Positions 1 to 8,822 are shown, numbered from the stretch's first letter. The stretch: DNA of 64,000 nucleotides from Bacilli bacterium (GCA_022653695.1 JALCSW010000002.1:186001-250000); one strand, 5' to 3'. Numbers and translations are program-made. Notes: generated by a model from the letters alone, not told the origin.

Positions 1-696
1 TTGGGGGCAATGGACCACGCAGCGGTAGCACATGGCGCATCGGCCGCTTGGGACGGCTTTCCCTGCGACGAGGGAGAGGTTGTGCGTCGGGCACGATTCG
101 ACGCACAGGCCGCATCCTTCGCACGCGGAAGACACTTTGAGTCGGTCCGAGTATCCGCGGGTGCGCCCGAGAAACCATAGGCGTTGGCCAAATAGCCCCG
201 CCATATGAGCCCATAAGCCAAGGCCTTGCTGAGGATAGCGGCCCTCCTTTATGGAAAGGGCGGTCGCCTCGATTTCCTTTTCCGCCGCCCTGACGATGGC
301 TTCGTTCCGCTCATGGCTCTTTTTAAGGGCCTTCACGTCGGCGACCGAATCCGGCATCTTGAGGAAAAGGCCGCCCAGTATTCTCGCGCCCCGTTTCTTC
401 AATAGGCGGGCGGCCACGCCCGTCCCGTCGCCGCTGAAAGCCCCCATGGTATTGAGAAGGAAAACGGATTTCCCAGCCCACGAACCCCCGTTCCTCAGGA
501 TGAAATCCCGCACGAAATAGGGGATATTCGAAAATTGGGTCGGATAAGCCAAAAACACGGTCTTCTCCTTCTTTAGGAGAGCGGCCGCCGCGAGATCCTC
601 AAGCGGGACGATGGGGGCGGAGGGGTCAAGGCGACGAACCAATTTCCTCAAGCAGTAACGGGTGTTGCCCGTCCCGCTGAAATATAACGCGATCAC
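1..696 (-). CDS. EFR1 family ferrodoxin (flavodoxin + 4Fe-4S), C-terminus beyond window
   Basis: The 232 visible residues start with a GTG preceded by AGGAGG at 9-nt spacing, so the start at 696 is well supported. The N-terminus reads VIALYFSGTGNTRYC, a flavodoxin-type phosphate-binding loop for FMN. Near the cut end, the first CxxCxxC...C cluster (CEGCGLCVESC) is followed by CAMCYRCVVHC, which gives two ferredoxin-type 4Fe-4S motifs. Flavodoxin plus 2x4Fe-4S is the EFR1 architecture, a soluble electron-transfer protein of unknown partner. It lies 71 bp downstream of the AraC gene on the same strand and may be co-transcribed. The stop codon lies beyond base 1. Confidence 0.85.
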   Translation of the reverse strand, partial: MIALYFSGTGNTRYCLRKLVRRLDPSAPIVPLEDLAAAALLKKEKTVFLAYPTQFSNIPYFVRDFILRNGGSWAGKSVFLLNTMGAFSGDGTGVAARLLKKRGARILGGLFLKMPDSVADVKALKKSHERNEAIVRAAEKEIEATALSIKEGRYPQQGLGLWAHMAGLFGQRLWFLGRTRGYSDRLKVSSACEGCGLCVESCPTHNLSLVAGKAVPSGRCAMCYRCVVHCPQ

Positions 697-767
697 TAGA
701 AAAGGCCTCCTTCTGATTCTAGGCCATCGTCGGGGCCCAGGAAAGAGGCGGAGACCTTCATGGCCCT

Positions 768-1607
768 TTATTTGCGCTTCACGGGAAGCCAGATGGCGAA
801 CTCATAGTCGGGGGAAGAGGGATCCCCCTCCGTGTAGCATTCGAATTCCGGGGCGTCGAGGAGCTCGTACTTGGAGTTAGGGAGCCACTCGGTGAGGACG
901 CTCTTCCACAGGCGCTGGATCGCTTCCGGGATGACTCCGTGGCTCGTGAATTTGGCGTATGTCTGCCGAGGGATCTCGAGGGTTTCGAAGCCCTCGGGTA
1001 TTTCCCCGCAGCATTCGGCGGTCGACCCAATGCCATAGACGAACGAATCCTTCTCTTGGCTGGGAAGGCAGACGCCGAGCATCGGCGGAACGTTTTTCCG
1101 GTAGCCTTTCGCGCAGAACTCATCCCAAGCCTTGGGGCATTCCTCATCGCCCTTCCCGCAGGCGATCGTCTTGGGCAGCACGACGATCGTATAGCTCTTG
1201 TCTTCGACGATTTCGTAGTTCATCATTTTTCCTCCTGTGATGGAAACGACGATCTCGAGGCGGGGATAGAACGCAAGATGGGCCTTCCCTCGTTTGGCTT
1301 CGCTCGGAAGGCAACCATGGAAAGCGCGGAAGGCGCGCGAGAAACTCTCGAGGGAGTCGTAGCCGTACTTGAAGGCCAGCTCCGTCACCTGCGCCTCCTT
1401 GCGCCCCACAAGCTCCTTGCCCGCGAGCGAGAGCCTTCGGTTGCGGATGTACTCGGAGACGCCGACGCCCGCCAGAACGCCGAAGATCCTCTGAAAGGAG
1501 GAGGGGGAGAGATTCACGCTCTCCGCCACCTCCCCGTTCGAAAGATCGTTAAGAAGGTTGCTCTCGATGTAGTCGATGCCTTGCCTGAAACAATCCAAAA
1601 CGTTCAT
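768..1607 (-). CDS. AraC family transcriptional regulator with GyrI-like effector domain
   Basis: This 279-residue protein has two N-terminal helix-turn-helix motifs (about residues 8-110) of AraC/XylS type, including the hallmark second-helix region ELAFKYGYDSLESFSRAFR. From about residue 128 a GyrI-like/SOUL-type small-molecule binding domain follows (EIVEDKSYTIVVLPKT). This HTH-GyrI layout is typical of Rob/BmrR-like regulators that sense amphipathic drugs or metabolites. The start has a purine-rich GAGGTAAGGGA just upstream. It is divergent from the TetR/ABC-2 operon, and a 7-bp inverted repeat (1678-1696) lies in the shared intergenic region, so it could control either unit. The ligand is unknown. 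Confidence 0.9.
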   Translation of the reverse strand: MNVLDCFRQGIDYIESNLLNDLSNGEVAESVNLSPSSFQRIFGVLAGVGVSEYIRNRRLSLAGKELVGRKEAQVTELAFKYGYDSLESFSRAFRAFHGCLPSEAKRGKAHLAFYPRLEIVVSITGGKMMNYEIVEDKSYTIVVLPKTIACGKGDEECPKAWDEFCAKGYRKNVPPMLGVCLPSQEKDSFVYGIGSTAECCGEIPEGFETLEIPRQTYAKFTSHGVIPEAIQRLWKSVLTEWLPNSKYELLDAPEFECYTEGDPSSPDYEFAIWLPVKRK

Positions 1608-1677
1608 TCCCTTACCTCGCCATAACGATACTTCCCTTGTCTGCCGTTTCCTTGACCTTTTGCGCTTAAAAATGTCA

Positions 1678-1696
1678 GTTCCAGCCTTTCTGGAAC
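1678..1696. promoter_or_regulatory. Inverted repeat, candidate operator
   Basis: GTTCCAG-5 nt-CTGGAAC is a perfect 7-bp inverted repeat in the intergenic region between the divergent AraC and TetR genes. Its size fits a dimeric regulator site. Which protein binds it is inference. Confidence 0.45.
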
Positions 1697-1787
1697 CATT
1701 CTACCCTCGCGCTTATCGGCAAGGAAGGCGCAAGCCCCGAAAGGACCCCCCCGACGGCTATTTCCCCGCGCGCGCCGCCATTTGGGC

Positions 1788-1815
1788 TTGACTGCGGTCC
1801 CGCAAGGAATAAAAT
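1788..1815 (+). promoter_or_regulatory. Sigma-A promoter of the TetR-ABC operon
   Basis: TTGACT (1788-1793), a 16-bp spacer and TAAAAT (1810-1815). The predicted transcription start is near 1822, only about 14 nt before the ATG at 1836. No Shine-Dalgarno sequence is visible in this short leader. Confidence 0.65.
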
Positions 1816-1835
1816 GTCGCTTGTTATTAAACGAT

Positions 1836-2399
1836 ATGGCACGCAAAAGGATCCTGAGTGAGAAACAAGTCATCGTGGCGGCGTTCGCGCTCGTCCGGGA
1901 AGGCGGGGCCGAGGAGCTCAACAGCCGAAGCCTGGCGAAGCGGCTCGGGACCTCGACCCAGCCGATCTTCACCCTTTTTAAGACAATGGACCCGATCGTC
2001 GAGGGGGTGAAGGAGGAAGCCTACGCCCTCTATGAAAGCCGGTTGCGGGAGGCCCTTCATGAACCTGAAGGCGTCGCGAAAGCCGCCGGGGTCGCCTACA
2101 TCGGCTTCGCCCTTAAGGAGCCTAACCTCTTCAGGCTTCTTTTCATGGGCAAACCCGACCAAACCCGATCTTTCGCGAGCGTCCAAGGCACCGAAAGCAT
2201 CGTCGCGAGCCTCATGAAGGAATGTCGTCTCGACGAAAAGAGGGCCAAAGAGCTGTATTTCGAAATCGGGGTGTTCGCGCACGGGCTCGCCGTGAGCCTC
2301 GTCACGAAAACCCTCGCCATCAGGCCCGAAGACATCGGGAGAATCATGAACGGGGCCATCGACGGCTTCCGCATGCATTTCGAAAGAAAAGAGGACTGA
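1836..2399 (+). CDS. TetR/AcrR family transcriptional regulator
   Basis: The 187-residue protein begins MARKRILSEKQVIVAAFAL. The N-terminal HTH (about residues 8-55) contains LNSRSLAKRLGTSTQPIFTLF, a TetR-type recognition helix. The rest is an all-helical ligand/dimerisation domain of the C-terminal WHG type. An upstream in-frame codon would lengthen it by 18 residues but would fall between the -35 and -10 elements, so I take the ATG at 1836. It sits 3 bp ahead of an ABC exporter operon and probably represses it in a drug- or metabolite-responsive way. The ligand is unknown. Confidence 0.85.
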   Translation: MARKRILSEKQVIVAAFALVREGGAEELNSRSLAKRLGTSTQPIFTLFKTMDPIVEGVKEEAYALYESRLREALHEPEGVAKAAGVAYIGFALKEPNLFRLLFMGKPDQTRSFASVQGTESIVASLMKECRLDEKRAKELYFEIGVFAHGLAVSLVTKTLAIRPEDIGRIMNGAIDGFRMHFERKED

Positions 2400-2402
2400 C
2401 CC

Positions 2403-3332
2403 ATGAACGATATCATCAGAGTCGAGCACTTGAGGAAACGCTTCAAGGACGTGAAGGCGGTCGACGACATTTCCTTCGTCGTCCACGAAGGCGAGCTCTT
2501 CGCCTTCTTGGGCCTCAATGGGGCGGGCAAAAGCACCACCATCAACATGATCGCCGGCGCGCTTCGTAAGGATAGCGGCAGCATCTACGTCGACGGGTTC
2601 GACGTCGATAGGAACCTCAACGAAATCCGTTCCTCGGTCGGCATCGTCTACCAAGCCAGCGTCCTCGACAAGAACCTTTCGGTTTTCGATAACCTCCGCT
2701 ACAAAGCCGCGCTCTATGGATACGTCGGCGGGAAATTCGCCAAACGGCTCGCCGTTTTGGAGAAGCAGCTTGATCTTAAGCCGCTTCTTAAGCGGCCGCT
2801 AGGTAAACTCTCGGGCGGGCAACGAAGGCGAGTCGACATCGCCCGGGCCCTTTTCCACGAGCCGCGGATCCTGATTCTCGACGAGCCCACCACGGGGCTT
2901 GACCCCCAAACCCGCAAAGAAGTCTGGAAAGTCATCGACGAGGAAATGAACGAACGGGGCCTTACCGTTTTCCTGACGACGCATTACATGGAAGAGGCCG
3001 CCGAAGCCCATTACGTCGTCATCCTCGACCAAGGCCATATCGTGGCGAAGGGCTCCCCGATCGACCTGAAGAGCCGCTACAGCCACGATTCCCTTTTCCT
3101 CTATCACCCCAACGAGGCGGCGCTAGAGATGGCGAAACGCGAGAAACTCGCCTACGCCCTCAAAGAAGGAACCCTCTCGATCGCGATTAAGGACGGGGAG
3201 GAGGCGAAACGGCTCATCGCCGCTTATCCGGCGGCTTTTCTCGATTTCGAACTCATCAAGGGGAGGATGGACGACGTCTTCCTCAACGCGACGGGCAAAG
3301 AGCTCGAAAAGGGGGTTTGCGACCATGCTTAA
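2403..3332 (+). CDS. ABC-2 exporter ATP-binding protein (DrrA/CcmA-like)
   Basis: The 309-residue ATPase has Walker A GLNGAGKST (about residues 37-45), signature LSGGQRRR, Walker B ILILDEPTTGLD and a switch His (TTHYMEEA). After the nucleotide-binding domain there is a C-terminal extension of about 90 residues, as in DrrA-type drug or lipid exporters. It overlaps the permease gene by 8 nt, so the two are translationally coupled and likely form one exporter. The upstream TetR gene is the probable regulator. The substrate (antibiotic, lipid or bacteriocin) cannot be told from sequence. Confidence 0.93.
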   Translation: MNDIIRVEHLRKRFKDVKAVDDISFVVHEGELFAFLGLNGAGKSTTINMIAGALRKDSGSIYVDGFDVDRNLNEIRSSVGIVYQASVLDKNLSVFDNLRYKAALYGYVGGKFAKRLAVLEKQLDLKPLLKRPLGKLSGGQRRRVDIARALFHEPRILILDEPTTGLDPQTRKEVWKVIDEEMNERGLTVFLTTHYMEEAAEAHYVVILDQGHIVAKGSPIDLKSRYSHDSLFLYHPNEAALEMAKREKLAYALKEGTLSIAIKDGEEAKRLIAAYPAAFLDFELIKGRMDDVFLNATGKELEKGVCDHA

Positions 3333-4299
3333 AAAAGGGTTCCGCGATTTCGTTTACCTAACGAAACGCAACGTCAAAGTGTTCCTCAAGGACCGGGCCA
3401 GCTTTCTGACGAGCCTCATCTCCCCTTTCGTCATCGTCATCCTTTACGTCACCTTCCTTAAGCGCGTCTATGACGACTCTCTCCTAGCGGTCTTGGGGAA
3501 CTTCGGAGTCACTTCGATCCCCGATTCCCTTCTTGGGGGCTTCTCCTCGACGTGGCTCATGTCCTCGATCATGGCCGTCACCTGCGTGACCCTCACTTTT
3601 TGCGGCAACACGATCGTCGTGAGCGACCGGCTTTCGGGGGCCATCAACGACATCGAGGCGGCCCCGATTTCGCGCTTCGTCATCTCTTTGGCCTATTTCG
3701 CGGCCAACTGCCTCAGCACCTTGCTGGTGTCGGTCCTTGCCCTCGGCCTCGGGTTCGCCTACATCGCGATCGCGGGATGGTACCTGAGCGGCCTCGATGT
3801 CCTTATGATCGTCCTCCTCACCGTTCTCCTCACCTTGTTCGGCTCCCTTTTCGCCTCGATCATCATGAGCTTTCTGACGAGCCAAGGGGCCATCACCGCC
3901 TGCTCCGTCGTCGTGAGCGCCCTCTATGGCTTCGTCTGCGGGGCCTACATGCCGATCTCCTCCTTCGGGGAGGGGGTCGCCAACGTGATCTACTGTCTGC
4001 CCGGCACCTACGGCACCATGGCGCTCCGCCACTATTTCTGCTCAGGGGCCCTCGCGGCCCTGCAGAGCAACCTCGACGGCCAAATCGGGACCACCATGTC
4101 CGCCCAAGCGATCGCGAGCCTCAAAAGGGGCTTCGACATCCAGTTGGTCGCCTTCGACAACGAGGTGAGCCTAGGAAGCGCCATTTCGATTCTTGGCGCC
4201 GCGGTCATCGGCTTTTTCCTCATCTACGCGCTTATCGTCTTCTTCAGGAACCTGCGCGGGAAAACGCCCAAAAACCCGGCTCTCGCGGACCGGGGGTAA
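3325..4299 (+). CDS. ABC-2 type exporter permease
   Basis: The 324-residue integral membrane protein has about six hydrophobic segments. The first (LTSLISPFVIVILYVTFL) is followed by a large extracytoplasmic loop before the remaining five, which is the ABC2_membrane layout (YadH/DrrB type). The C-terminal helix ends in a short charged tail. Its start lies within the last codons of the ATPase gene, consistent with coupled translation and a 2+2 exporter. The substrate is unknown. Confidence 0.9.
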   Translation: MLKKGFRDFVYLTKRNVKVFLKDRASFLTSLISPFVIVILYVTFLKRVYDDSLLAVLGNFGVTSIPDSLLGGFSSTWLMSSIMAVTCVTLTFCGNTIVVSDRLSGAINDIEAAPISRFVISLAYFAANCLSTLLVSVLALGLGFAYIAIAGWYLSGLDVLMIVLLTVLLTLFGSLFASIIMSFLTSQGAITACSVVVSALYGFVCGAYMPISSFGEGVANVIYCLPGTYGTMALRHYFCSGALAALQSNLDGQIGTTMSAQAIASLKRGFDIQLVAFDNEVSLGSAISILGAAVIGFFLIYALIVFFRNLRGKTPKNPALADRG

Positions 4300-4360
4300 G
4301 CCATGGGCCGGCGTTGCCTTTGGCAAAGAAAGAGGATCGGCGCGAAAATTGGAGCGAAAA

Positions 4361-4846
4361 ATGTTCAAATGGATTAGGGTCACGAAGAACTACTGCACCG
4401 GTTTTTTCGCGCTTGGAGTCCTGCTTTTTGCGTTGCAGGAGACGCCGTACATGATCATGCCGCTGATGAAGCTAGGCGCGAACCCCATCATGAACCTATC
4501 CAACAAGGTTCCGTGGCTCGACATCGTCCAAACCGTTCTTGGCTCCTTGAGCGTCGCGGCCTTGATTTTGCTCGTGCGCAAGGATTCCAAGGCGTTTTCC
4601 CTGCATGGGGGGCGCGAAAAGGCGTTCTTTGCTTTGGCGATGCTTTGCCTCGCCCTCAATTTTTCGGGGTGGGGGTTCTATTTTGCCGGATATCAGGCCA
4701 AAGCGCTTATCCTCTGCTGCTTGGTGGCCGCCGTTCCTCTATATTATGTTTTTCTTGGCCTATGGAGGGAAAACTACCCTCTTTCCGTCATCGGAACGCT
4801 CTTCTTGGCCGCGCACGTCGTCAACGTCGCGATCAACCTATCCTAA
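4361..4846 (+). CDS. Small integral membrane protein of unknown function
   Basis: A 161-residue protein with four predicted membrane helices (about residues 13-32, 48-72, 86-106 and 110-160). I recognise no family. The start at 4361 follows GGAGCGAAAA, a better ribosome site than any upstream in-frame start. It lies 61 bp after the ABC-2 permease on the same strand and could be the last gene of that operon, perhaps an accessory or immunity-type membrane protein. That role is inference only. Confidence 0.7.
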   Translation: MFKWIRVTKNYCTGFFALGVLLFALQETPYMIMPLMKLGANPIMNLSNKVPWLDIVQTVLGSLSVAALILLVRKDSKAFSLHGGREKAFFALAMLCLALNFSGWGFYFAGYQAKALILCCLVAAVPLYYVFLGLWRENYPLSVIGTLFLAAHVVNVAINLS

Positions 4847-5037
4847 ATCGCCGCCCAAAACCAGACGGAAAACGCCAAATGGAGACGGCGCCAGATCGCC
4901 TCGGATTGGCTTGGGGGCCGAATGACGGGGTTTCACCCGTTTGAACCCTGCGCCTTGACGCCAAAAGCGCGTTTTGAAGAAATCCGGGGACTTCGTCGAT
5001 CTCCAAAAAACGCTTAACGCAAGCCCAGGGATGCGTT

Positions 5038-5081
5038 TTCACATCAATTCACATCATGAGGGCGTTCTTTTATGCTATAAA
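5038..5081 (+). promoter_or_regulatory. Extended -10 promoter with tandem operator-like repeat
   Basis: TTCACATCA occurs twice (5038-5046 and 5048-5056), exactly one helical turn apart. Downstream is an extended -10, TGCTATAAA (5073-5081), about 19 nt before the ATG at 5100. The repeat could be an operator for the HTH protein it precedes. Confidence 0.5.
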
Positions 5082-5099
5082 AATAGTAAGGATAGCAAA

Positions 5100-5723
5100 A
5101 TGACTTTCGCGGAAAGCCTCAAAGAACTGAGGAAAAAGAAAAACATGACGCAAGAGGCCCTCGCCAACGAAATATCGGTCTCGAGGACCCTGATCACGAA
5201 ATACGAAAGCGGAGCGGTCCCCCCGACGGAAGAGAACCTGAAGAAACTGGCCGGCTTCTTCGGGGTCGGCATGAAGGACCTCCTGAGCGGCGAGGAGGAG
5301 ACCGCTCTCGCCCTAAAAGCCGTCGATTCGACGAGAACGCTCAACATGACGGCGGCCTTGGCGACGCTCATCGTTTCGCTTGGGTTCTTCGTCGTTGTCT
5401 CGATCCCCATTTTCAAATATGGGCATCTTGTGGCCAACGCGGACGGAACCCAGTCCTACGTCCATGGGATGACGAGCCTCCTGAGCGCGTTCTTCAGATA
5501 CGGCAACCCTCTCGGGTTCATAACCGTCTTGTTCGCCTTTTCCGGTTCCTGCCTCTCAACGGCAAGCCTCGTCCTCAAAGACGCGGGAAAAGCCAAAGCC
5601 GTGCGGATCATTAACGGCATCGTCTTCGGCGTGACCATCGTCCTTTTCCTCACGACGGCCATCTACGGGTACCAACTGATCCACGCCGAGGATTTCCGAA
5701 TGAACGCCGTAGGTGGCGCCTAA
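5100..5723 (+). CDS. Cro/CI-type HTH regulator with membrane domain
   Basis: This 207-residue protein has an N-terminal XRE helix-turn-helix (about residues 1-58: LRKKKNMTQEALANEISVSR), which binds DNA. A linker leads to three membrane helices (about residues 78-100, 122-145 and 160-185). Such membrane-tethered XRE proteins are common in Firmicutes and usually regulate neighbouring transport or stress genes. The ATG at 5100 is chosen because a good extended -10 promoter lies 19 nt upstream and AAGGATAG precedes it. A lipoprotein gene follows 19 bp downstream, so the two are likely co-transcribed. Confidence 0.8.
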   Translation: MTFAESLKELRKKKNMTQEALANEISVSRTLITKYESGAVPPTEENLKKLAGFFGVGMKDLLSGEEETALALKAVDSTRTLNMTAALATLIVSLGFFVVVSIPIFKYGHLVANADGTQSYVHGMTSLLSAFFRYGNPLGFITVLFAFSGSCLSTASLVLKDAGKAKAVRIINGIVFGVTIVLFLTTAIYGYQLIHAEDFRMNAVGGA

Positions 5724-5742
5724 CATAACGGAGGGAAGAAAA

Positions 5743-6711
5743 ATGAAAGAAAAGAAAACGCTCGCATTGCTGGCACTGGTGCCCGCCTTCGTGCTGTCTT
5801 CCTGCTTTTTTTACGATGGAAGCGTGGCCGAGAAGGCGCAATTTTCCTCAAGCAAGGATGGGGTGGGGAGCTTTTATTCGCTGCTATCCCTGAAGGATAG
5901 GGATTTATCCCCCCTCTTGAAGGAAGGGAATTGCTATAACGTGACGACGGACAACATAAAAGGCACGGGGGCTTCGATATTCAAATTCAAAGACGAATGC
6001 ACAACTTATCTGCGATTCGATGACGACATCTATTTTTTTGCGGGCGGATTTGGCGGCTTTGGGTTCGTGAACGCCGTGACATGCGATTACGACGGCAACG
6101 GCAAAGCCGACATCCTCTATACCTATTCTTGGGGTTCCGGCATTCATCGAAGCGTCGTTTCCGTCTTTGATCTCACGACGTTCATGGTCACCGTTCTTTT
6201 TTCCACTTTTGACGACGAGGCGTTCAGCGAAGACGAATGGATGTCGGACCTCGTTTTGGAAAAGGGCATCTCAGACGGCGATCCGGTCTATGAAGCTTAT
6301 ATAAGCGAGCTTAGTTTCGGCGATGGCTTCCTCGTCTCCGCCGCCTCGGAGGAAAAGCTCGGGAAGACGATCGACTTCGCGGATTACGCCTCGAACGAGC
6401 CTTGCTCCACGAAGATCGGGGAGGCCTCCGGGGATAACGTCGATCCGAATTGGTTGGATTTTACGATCGAAGGATGGGCAAACGCCGGCACGGAGGAGCG
6501 AGGCAGGATGATCGACAGTTTCCTGAACCAATATCGCTTGGACGCTTTCGACCTCAGCGAAGTCGAGCGTTATCTTGGCCAACCGGACGCAAAGGAAACC
6601 GTGACGCTAGGAACCGATCCAACCCAATTCGGCGGTTACGTCTACAAGTACTTTTTAGGAAACGAACGCTCGAGCCCCCCTATCTTTCGATCGTCATTAA
6701 CGGCTCTTTGA
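5743..6711 (+). CDS. Putative lipoprotein, C-terminus probably frameshifted
   Basis: The start at 5743 follows GGAGGG. Residues 1-22 form a lipoprotein signal with lipobox LSSC. The mature part has no recognised family, but a segment with DYDGNGKADILYTYSWGSG resembles a calcium-binding or repeat-type motif. The reading frame stops at 6711. At the run of six C (6675-6680), however, moving by one base opens a frame ending LSIVINGSLKVASYELVPK, with stop at 6741-6743. That end looks like the normal hydrophobic/charged tail of small lipoproteins of this type. Either a C was lost in the run (mutation, phase variation or sequencing error) or the protein truly ends early. Confidence 0.7.
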   Translation: MKEKKTLALLALVPAFVLSSCFFYDGSVAEKAQFSSSKDGVGSFYSLLSLKDRDLSPLLKEGNCYNVTTDNIKGTGASIFKFKDECTTYLRFDDDIYFFAGGFGGFGFVNAVTCDYDGNGKADILYTYSWGSGIHRSVVSVFDLTTFMVTVLFSTFDDEAFSEDEWMSDLVLEKGISDGDPVYEAYISELSFGDGFLVSAASEEKLGKTIDFADYASNEPCSTKIGEASGDNVDPNWLDFTIEGWANAGTEERGRMIDSFLNQYRLDAFDLSEVERYLGQPDAKETVTLGTDPTQFGGYVYKYFLGNERSSPPIFRSSLTAL

Positions 6712-6743
6712 AAGTGGCCTCATACGAATTGGTCCCCAAATAA

Positions 6744-7003
6744 AAACGATCGGTTTTGGCGGCGTAAGTTTCCCCTTTCCCGTACCATATGCCCTCCTTG
6801 TTGTCGGAACCGGAGCCGTCGCCTTCTTTCCTTTGGCTTTTGTTCCATTCCAAGAGCCCTACCAGAAACCGATTCAAAACGGTTTCGGTCGATAACGATA
6901 GCAGCGAAGCGGATTCCGATTTCCGTTGCCAAAGCGGCATCTATTTTATATCATATGTTTGCTCCAGTTATTATTGTTTATTAATATTTTATGGAGAAAA
7001 TAT
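6744..7003. other. Intergenic transition to AT-rich island
   Basis: No gene is supported here. GC content falls sharply from about 6930 onward. The last 60 bases are nearly all A/T and must hold the promoter of the AbiE pair, although no clear -35/-10 pair can be fixed. Confidence 0.4.
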
Positions 7004-7600
7004 ATGATTTTTGATACAGAATCCCTCCGAATCAAATTCAAGGATTACGCCAACATCCCCCAAAAGGTTTCTTTGGATTGCAAAAAAGGCCTTCTCGTCA
7101 GGGTCAAGCGAGGAGTTTATAGCGACGACGTGGGGAAAGACGCACCCGCCATCGCCAACTTTTTGTATGGGCCGTCTTACGTCTCGTTCGAATATGCCCT
7201 CGCCTTTTATGGCCTCATACCCGAGAGAGTCACGATGCTCACATCGGCCACCTTCGGAAAAGGCAAATCGAAATCTTTCCATTGCCAAGGCGCCTCCTTC
7301 TCTTACCAGGACATCCCGAGCGCGGCTTTCCCGGCCGACACGACGGTTTTCGAGTCCGAATCGGGTCTGCCGTACCGAATCGCACGAAAGGAAAAAGCCC
7401 TATGCGACACGCTTTATTCAAAATACCCCGTTAGGAATTGCCATGAGCTCGAAGAATTGCTTTTCGATGATCTAAGGATTGATGAGGACGAGTTAGAAAA
7501 ACTCGATAAGGCGGCGCTTCTCGAACTATGCCCCCTCTATCGTTCCACCACGTTATCCACGTTTTATCGATATATAAAGAAAGGACGCGCTAATGAATAA
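7004..7600 (+). CDS. abiEi: AbiEi-type antitoxin, type IV toxin-antitoxin
   Basis: The 198-residue protein carries an N-terminal winged-helix region and the AbiEi antitoxin fold (GVYSDDVGKDAPAIANFLYG, then YVSFEYALAFYGLIPE). In the family, AbiEi represses its own operon and neutralises the AbiEii nucleotidyltransferase without direct binding. The ATG at 7004 follows GGAGAAAA. An upstream start would add a hydrophobic stretch encoded by promoter-like AT-rich DNA. It overlaps the toxin gene by 8 nt. Base composition is lower in GC than the core genes, which fits acquisition by transfer. Confidence 0.85.
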   Translation: MIFDTESLRIKFKDYANIPQKVSLDCKKGLLVRVKRGVYSDDVGKDAPAIANFLYGPSYVSFEYALAFYGLIPERVTMLTSATFGKGKSKSFHCQGASFSYQDIPSAAFPADTTVFESESGLPYRIARKEKALCDTLYSKYPVRNCHELEELLFDDLRIDEDELEKLDKAALLELCPLYRSTTLSTFYRYIKKGRANE

Positions 7601-8453
7601 TATTCTCGATGAGCTCGTCAGCGACTACAAACCAGGAACCTTGGATGAGACCAAATCCGCGTTAAGGGAGATCGCGCAGTCAATCGTCCTTGTCGGACTA
7701 AGCAAAGGCGACTTCTTTAAGAAAGCGTCTTTCTATGGCGGAACCGCCCTTCGCCTTTTCTACGGGCTCGACCGTTTTTCGGAGGATCTCGATTTCACCT
7801 TGAGGAGGCCGGATCCGTCTTTTTCGCTCCAGCCTTTTTTTCCTTTCGTCGAAGATGCCGCCGCATCTTATGGAATCCACATGTCGATCGAAAGGAAGCC
7901 GAAGGTCATCGCCAGCCCAGTCGAAAGCGCGTTTGGCAAACTCAAGACCTACGAGACGTTTCTCGCCCTTAGCGTCCCTTCATCTTGGCCAAATCGTCTC
8001 CATAGAGACGAGAAAATAAAAGTGGAATTCGAAGTGGACAAGAAACCGGCCCTGGGGTTCGCCGAAGAATCGAAATGGCTGCCGAGACCGGAATTCGCAC
8101 CCATTTCGGTTTTGGACGCCCCTTCTTTGTTCGCCGGAAAACTCCATGCCGTTCTCTCACGAAAATACAAAATGACCGTTAAGGGAAGAGACTACTATGA
8201 TTTTCTCTTCTTCATCGGCAAGGGGATTTCGCCGAACTTAGAATATCTGAGAAACAGATTGGTCGATTCTTACGCCATTGGAAAAAACGACGTTTTTGAC
8301 TTGTCTACGCTTAAGAGGATGCTTCATGAGCGGTTCGCCGCCGTTGATTTCAAGGCGGCGGTTAAGGATGCCTCAAGGTTTGTGGAAAGCCCGCAAAAGT
8401 TTGGGGTTTGGAGCCGAGAGATGTTCGATTCTTTGGCGGAACAAATTAAATAG
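7593..8453 (+). CDS. abiEii: AbiEii toxin, nucleotidyltransferase
   Basis: The 286-residue protein contains the signature GGTALRLFYG, followed nine residues on by DLDF. This is the DNA polymerase-beta-like active site of AbiEii/MenT toxins, where the Gly-Gly motif and acidic pair bind NTP and metal. Family members transfer nucleotides, often to tRNA ends, and stop growth, which gives abortive phage resistance or plasmid stability. A later KGRDYYDFLFF segment is also typical. Length matches the family. It is co-translated with the AbiEi gene. The stop is TAG, and the frame stays open for 21 more codons, which I regard as chance. Confidence 0.87.
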   Translation: MNNILDELVSDYKPGTLDETKSALREIAQSIVLVGLSKGDFFKKASFYGGTALRLFYGLDRFSEDLDFTLRRPDPSFSLQPFFPFVEDAAASYGIHMSIERKPKVIASPVESAFGKLKTYETFLALSVPSSWPNRLHRDEKIKVEFEVDKKPALGFAEESKWLPRPEFAPISVLDAPSLFAGKLHAVLSRKYKMTVKGRDYYDFLFFIGKGISPNLEYLRNRLVDSYAIGKNDVFDLSTLKRMLHERFAAVDFKAAVKDASRFVESPQKFGVWSREMFDSLAEQIK

Positions 8454-8615
8454 GGCCGGCTGGGAGACGGCAAGGCAACGATCAGAGCGGCCATTGACGC
8501 ATTGAACGAAACGCGGTGAGTTGGGGTCGCTTTTTTGGTTTCACGCGCCAAAGGCGGGTAGCGGCAGCCAAAATGTGAAACTAATTCATAGAACGACAAG
8601 CTGAATCCCGTTAGT

Positions 8616-8634
8616 TAAAAAACAGCGTTTTTTA
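8616..8634. terminator. Possible bidirectional terminator hairpin
   Basis: TAAAAAAC and GTTTTTTA pair over 8 bp around a 3-nt loop, 160 bp downstream of the AbiEii stop. The stem is A/T-rich, so strength is uncertain. Confidence 0.35.
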
Positions 8635-8822
8635 GTGAGGGGGTTCGTTCTTGCCTTCTGTTTTAAGACAAAGGATATCTTGATATTTAAGGATGCCGCG
8701 CAATAGGTTCAAATTCGCCGTCAAGGCCCAGACTCGCTCGCCGCCGCTATTCTTTTATTAAAATGGATGGAAAACGTTTTAAAAATGGCGAATTTAAGTA
8801 GCGACAGGACGGTGTGCTGAAT

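Noticed and set aside
6680..6940. 86-codon minus-strand frame after the lipoprotein gene
   Set aside because: Largely antisense to the shifted lipoprotein tail, with no recognisable motif and no ribosome site.
8454..8516. In-frame continuation of AbiEii past its TAG (GDGKATIRAAIDALNE)
   Set aside because: AbiEii is already full length at 286 residues, and TAG is used as a normal stop elsewhere (uvrC). The extension is probably chance.
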